Assembly (NCBI GenBank): GCA_016215405.1
Contig: JACRJQ010000002.1
Span: 1 to 59,596, forward strand
Length of the DNA stretch: 59,596 nt
DNA from: Candidatus Tayloriibacteriota bacterium
GTDB lineage: Bacteria > Patescibacteriota > Minisyncoccia > Phycocordibacterales > UBA6065
Reading direction: 5' to 3'
Shown: piece after piece, positions 56,226 through 59,596 of the stretch
Layout: each line of letters starts with the position of its first letter
Numbering within the stretch: the stretch's first letter is position 1
Program-made: the position numbers and the translations under genes
Notes under the pieces: generated by a model
The model's input: only the letters and a program-made list of their open reading frames with translations
Told to the model about the DNA's origin: nothing
Databases searched by the model: none

Positions 56226-56669
56226 TCAGTTGAAGTGACCCATCCCGATGCTTTTCTGGACCACTTTGGGGAGGTAATTCACGGTTATGTAGTTAAGTAC
56301 GTCCGCGGGATCAATCCATTCGAACATGTCGTGCTCGTCCGCGTTGAGCATAACCTCTGTCTCTTTTGTCTGAGCGAGATACACTATCGTCACGAACTCT
56401 ATATTTTTAGATCGATCGATGTTCGAGGTCTGAAAAAGCGGTTTGAGATCAGATATATCCAGACCGGCTTCTTCCTTTGTCTCCCTTATCGCTGCGGCAA
56501 CAGGCTCCTCGGCTTCTTCTACTGTTCCGCCGGGTATATCCCAATATCCAGGCAGGACATCATTTTGTTTAGATCGCCTCAGGATGAGTATCTTCCCCTC
56601 TCGGCCGTGTATGAGAGCATGGGCGATGAATCTTATTTCCATATATACATGATAATCCATATTGCTCAC
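56226..56669 (-). CDS. Nudix hydrolase
   Basis: GGTVEEAEEPVAAAIRETKEEAGL. Confidence 0.93.
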   Translation of the reverse strand: MSNMDYHVYMEIRFIAHALIHGREGKILILRRSKQNDVLPGYWDIPGGTVEEAEEPVAAAIRETKEEAGLDISDLKPLFQTSNIDRSKNIEFVTIVYLAQTKETEVMLNADEHDMFEWIDPADVLNYITVNYLPKVVQKSIGMGHFN

Positions 56670-56733
56670 AACGCTAATCTCAAAATTATTTCGATATTGA
56701 GCATTGTAGACAAGTCATTAAGGGCGGTATAGT

Positions 56734-57264
56734 ATGAAAAAAAACGACCTTTCTATGAAAAAAACCGCTTTAACTCCTCGGCGTTACGCCGAACTTAGAG
56801 GCATGATTCAGCGTTCCCAGCAAAAGGGGCATAGTTCTGCTCAAGAAGGCTTTCAATCGGGCGCCGAGCAAGATGGACACCATGATGAGGGGTTCCAGCT
56901 CAGCCTGCGGGAGACGGCTGTCCATGACGCGAGAACGCGAGAGTTGCAGTCGATTCTGGACAGCTCAGAAGCAGTTCAGCCGCAAGAGCAGAATCTGCGC
57001 GCAGAATTCGGAGTAGGCCTTGTTCTCAGATATGAGGACGGGTCGCTCGATCGATTCGTCCTCGACGGCTACAGCCTCCCCGACGAGCATCCGGAGGGGT
57101 CATCGAGGCCGCACACCCTTTCGGTCTCAAGCCCTCTGGGCAGAGCTCTCATCGGCTCAAGGCAAGGCGAGAAGCGTGCGTTCCGAATGGGGACGCGGAA
57201 TGTCTCCGTGATGGTCGAAAAGATCGTCGCGCCATCGAAAGTTGACGACATCTCGAACTTTTAA
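56734..57264 (+). CDS. GreA/GreB C-terminal-like domain protein
   Basis: LRYEDGSLDRFVLDGYSLPD...LSVSSPLGRALIGSRQGEKRAF. Confidence 0.7.
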   Translation: MKKNDLSMKKTALTPRRYAELRGMIQRSQQKGHSSAQEGFQSGAEQDGHHDEGFQLSLRETAVHDARTRELQSILDSSEAVQPQEQNLRAEFGVGLVLRYEDGSLDRFVLDGYSLPDEHPEGSSRPHTLSVSSPLGRALIGSRQGEKRAFRMGTRNVSVMVEKIVAPSKVDDISNF

Positions 57265-57313
57265 GCTCCTGCTCCACTTCTTTTGCGCGGACCCAAACCT
57301 GGGTCCGCTTTTC

Positions 57314-57826
57314 TTATTCGATTTTACGCGAATCTGCTTTTGCGGATTGGGCGATCGCCTTTGAAAAGCTTTGCGACCTGTTTATCAGTTCTAGCGCCAG
57401 ATCTCTCTCTCCGTCCGTCATCGCGTCCCTGCGCGCTTCGAAGTAGTCGCGGATCTCTTTACCGAATTCGCCGCCTCGCCTGACCCGTTCGGATACCTCT
57501 TTCGGGAGCGGAGATAGGCCGCTTTTGCCGATAGCCACGTTCCCGTCGTCGCGAGCGAGCGCGGCGATGCATAAAAGATTAAAAGTCCCCTGAACATCGA
57601 CGAGGCCGGCCTCCAATCCAAGGCCCCAGGCAGGCTCAATGCTCGTGCTCCTCGCACGTCGTGCGCGGTTTATGGCGCCCTGTATCGTGGTCTCTTCATC
57701 GAGAGGCTGTTCAGTTACGCCAGAACCTGTCTCCACAGGGAAGACCTCGATGTCTCCAAAGCCTCGCAACACCTTTTTTGCGATGTCGATCTTCTGTTCG
57801 GACAGGCTACCGACGAATATCTTCAT
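57314..57826 (-). CDS. YjjX-family (inosine/xanthosine) NTP phosphatase
   Basis: IFVGSLSEQKIDIAKKVL; SGVTEQPLDEETTIQGAINRARRA; GLEAGLVD. Confidence 0.85.
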   Translation of the reverse strand: MKIFVGSLSEQKIDIAKKVLRGFGDIEVFPVETGSGVTEQPLDEETTIQGAINRARRARSTSIEPAWGLGLEAGLVDVQGTFNLLCIAALARDDGNVAIGKSGLSPLPKEVSERVRRGGEFGKEIRDYFEARRDAMTDGERDLALELINRSQSFSKAIAQSAKADSRKIE

Positions 57827-59120
57827 GGCCTTTTGAAAATTCTTTTAAACGATGATTCATCTTTCTCTTTTTGACAGCGAGATAGTTCTCGTTATGCGGG
57901 TTCGATTTTATCTCCAGAGGAGCGACGTCCTGGATAATTATGCCGAGCTCTGTCAATTGACTAATCTTATCTGGATTGTTGGTTAAAAGCGATATGCTCC
58001 TTACCTTGAGGTCCTCAAGGATCTCTCTTACCACGCCGTAATCTCTCATTTCCGGCGGAAAGCCTAACGCCTCATTCGCTTCCACCGTATCATATCCTCC
58101 GCTTTGCAATTTGTAGGCTTGTATCTTGTTTATGATGTTTATCCCCCTTCCCTCCTGAAAAAGATAGATGACGATGCCGCATCCCTCTGCGTCGATGCGC
58201 CTCAGCGACTCTTCCAGTTGCTCTCCGCAATCGCATTTTGACGATCCAAAGATGTCTCCCGTGATGCAAGAAGAATGGACTCGCACGAGAACGTGCTCTT
58301 TGTTCGCGACCGTTCCCCGCACGAGCGCGAGATGGTATGTGTAGTCGATCCTTGATTGATACGTCAGCATGTTGAATCTGCCCGATTTTGTTTCGAGAAA
58401 AGACTGCGTCATTCTTTTATAGAGCCGGTAGTCCGACCTGACTCCCTTTTTGATCTTGAGGAGGATGTTCGAGAACGTGATTATCTCATCATCGTCATCG
58501 CTGACATCAAAATGAAGCTCAGCGTGGCGCTTGAGGAACTCGATAGCGGGAGAGAGCCCTTTCGTATACGCTTCGAACTCCCCTTGAAGCACCTTCCTCT
58601 CGATTTCGAATCCCACCAGCTTTGAGCCGTCTTCGTCACAGCGGCCTTTCCGAGCCGGGACCATGAGGTCGTCATAATACTTCTTGCATCTCGGACACAC
58701 GAACCTTCTTCGGCACCTTTCGTACGCGACATCGAAAGAGGGGTTTATATTTATGAGCGCTCGAAGGGAGTATCCGTTCGATTCTATAATCTTGAAAAGC
58801 GCGCGGGCCTCGTCGATTCGCCGAGGGAATCCGTCGATGACTATCGATCTGTCCGGATCCTTCCTGCGGAGCTCTCTGACTTCAGCAGAGACTATGCGCG
58901 CTATGCGCTGCGATCTCAATTTGGCAGAGAGCCGTGGGTTCTTTATGGAAGCAAGCAAAGCCCCGTATTTTTTTGCATATGATTCATCGTTACAAATATA
59001 GCCCCATGAAATATGGCCCAATTTCAACTGCTTTGAGAGGTAGTTCGCTTGGACGGTTTTGCCGCTTCCAGGCGGGCCGAATATGACGTAGATCTTTTTC
59101 GGAGGTGTTTCCATGGCCAT
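57807..59120 (-). CDS. Adenylate kinase-like::GTP cyclohydrolase II fusion protein
   Basis: N-terminal: VIFGPPGSGKTVQANYLSKQL, IVIDGFPRRIDEA, Cys lid CPRCKKYYDD...RCDEDG. C-terminal: VRVHSSCITGDIFGSSKCDCGEQLEESL, FQEGRGINIINKIQAYKLQ, TVEANEALGFPPEMRDYGVV, LLTNNPDKI. Confidence 0.95.
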   Translation of the reverse strand: MAMETPPKKIYVIFGPPGSGKTVQANYLSKQLKLGHISWGYICNDESYAKKYGALLASIKNPRLSAKLRSQRIARIVSAEVRELRRKDPDRSIVIDGFPRRIDEARALFKIIESNGYSLRALININPSFDVAYERCRRRFVCPRCKKYYDDLMVPARKGRCDEDGSKLVGFEIERKVLQGEFEAYTKGLSPAIEFLKRHAELHFDVSDDDDEIITFSNILLKIKKGVRSDYRLYKRMTQSFLETKSGRFNMLTYQSRIDYTYHLALVRGTVANKEHVLVRVHSSCITGDIFGSSKCDCGEQLEESLRRIDAEGCGIVIYLFQEGRGINIINKIQAYKLQSGGYDTVEANEALGFPPEMRDYGVVREILEDLKVRSISLLTNNPDKISQLTELGIIIQDVAPLEIKSNPHNENYLAVKKRKMNHRLKEFSKGHEDIRR

Positions 59121-59123
59121 CTA

Positions 59124-59596
59124 TTAACTATCTGAATTCTCCACGAATTCGATAAGTCTCATTATCTGGGTATCGCTTATCCGATGAGTCACTGGCAGCA
59201 CCATGAGCCTTCTTTTTAGCTCATTTGCCTCAGGATATGCCGCGGGGTCGCAGGCCGGATGCCAGTGGCTCCAAAAGGGCTGGGAAATGCAGATTTTGTT
59301 CTCGATTAGAAGTCTATGCTTTCTCTCGGAATCGTCAACCACAATTGGAAAAAACAAGGGACATGCATCGGTGTCGATCTCAGTGAACATGGCTTTGATG
59401 CGATTAGGCTTCGCTTTTTCAAAAATCCTCAGATATCTCTTGTAGTTATCGTTCCGTGCGATCGCCAAGCTCTTCACGTCCGCGCTCTCTATCATCGCTT
59501 TCGCCAGCCTTGAGAGACCCAAGCCGTATCCGCCCACTTTGTCATGAAGCGCGCCAAAGGCTGCCTCGGTGGTCGTATCGGAGAGCATCTTTCTAA
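59124..59596 (-). CDS. C-terminal part of a DegT/DnrJ/EryC1/StrS-like PLP aminotransferase, truncated by window edge
   Basis: RNDNYKRYLRIFEKA...CPLFFPIVVDDSERKHRLLIENKICISQPFWSHW...NELKRRLMVLPVTHRISDTQIMRLIEFVE. Confidence 0.7.
   Translation of the reverse strand, partial: RKMLSDTTTEAAFGALHDKVGGYGLGLSRLAKAMIESADVKSLAIARNDNYKRYLRIFEKAKPNRIKAMFTEIDTDACPLFFPIVVDDSERKHRLLIENKICISQPFWSHWHPACDPAAYPEANELKRRLMVLPVTHRISDTQIMRLIEFVENSDS

Noticed and set aside
1-59596. tRNA, rRNA and CRISPR arrays
   Set aside because: No convincing tRNA T-arm/acceptor sets, rRNA signatures or repeat-spacer arrays found by reading both strands; a tRNAscan/Infernal run would be needed to exclude them fully.

Overview
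The 59.6-kb window looks like part of a Candidate Phyla Radiation (Patescibacteria, probably Parcubacteria-like) chromosome. This is inferred from compact gene order, core genes and surface-protein types; no 16S rRNA is present. From left to right it contains: (1) the 3' part of a giant GNVGIGTTSP-repeat surface protein with a PA14-like domain and two tandem S74-chaperone-like modules, followed by a triple-LamG secreted protein; (2) a tightly packed gap-rpiB-rpe-split transketolase operon with a small membrane gene between the transketolase halves and a terminal histidine kinase; (3) housekeeping genes (recR, dnaB, cysS, corA-like, S41 protease, rplI, rpmA, gltX, murG, ABC transporter, ftsW, dacA-like, scpA/B, aspS, trpS, hisS); (4) a small acquired island with an IS1595/ISXO2-type transposase, a 21-aa hydrophobic ORF and a HEPN-type protein; (5) a three-gene secreted cluster ending in a YcnI-like copper protein; (6) a right-end nucleotide-metabolism block with Nudix, a Nudix pseudogene, a YjjX-type NTPase and a single-ORF adenylate kinase::GTP cyclohydrolase II fusion. 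Main points for follow-up: the Adk-RibA fusion; a repeated intergenic structured element with compensatory stem changes; a promoter- and terminator-bounded ~310-nt RNA gene of unknown family; a recurrent TGNTAnnnT-(6-9 nt)-ATG arrangement that implies frequent leaderless transcription; a T-box leader upstream of aspS; and a structured leader upstream of a lytic transglycosylase. No tRNA, rRNA or CRISPR array was seen. All calls come from reading the sequence, without database searches.
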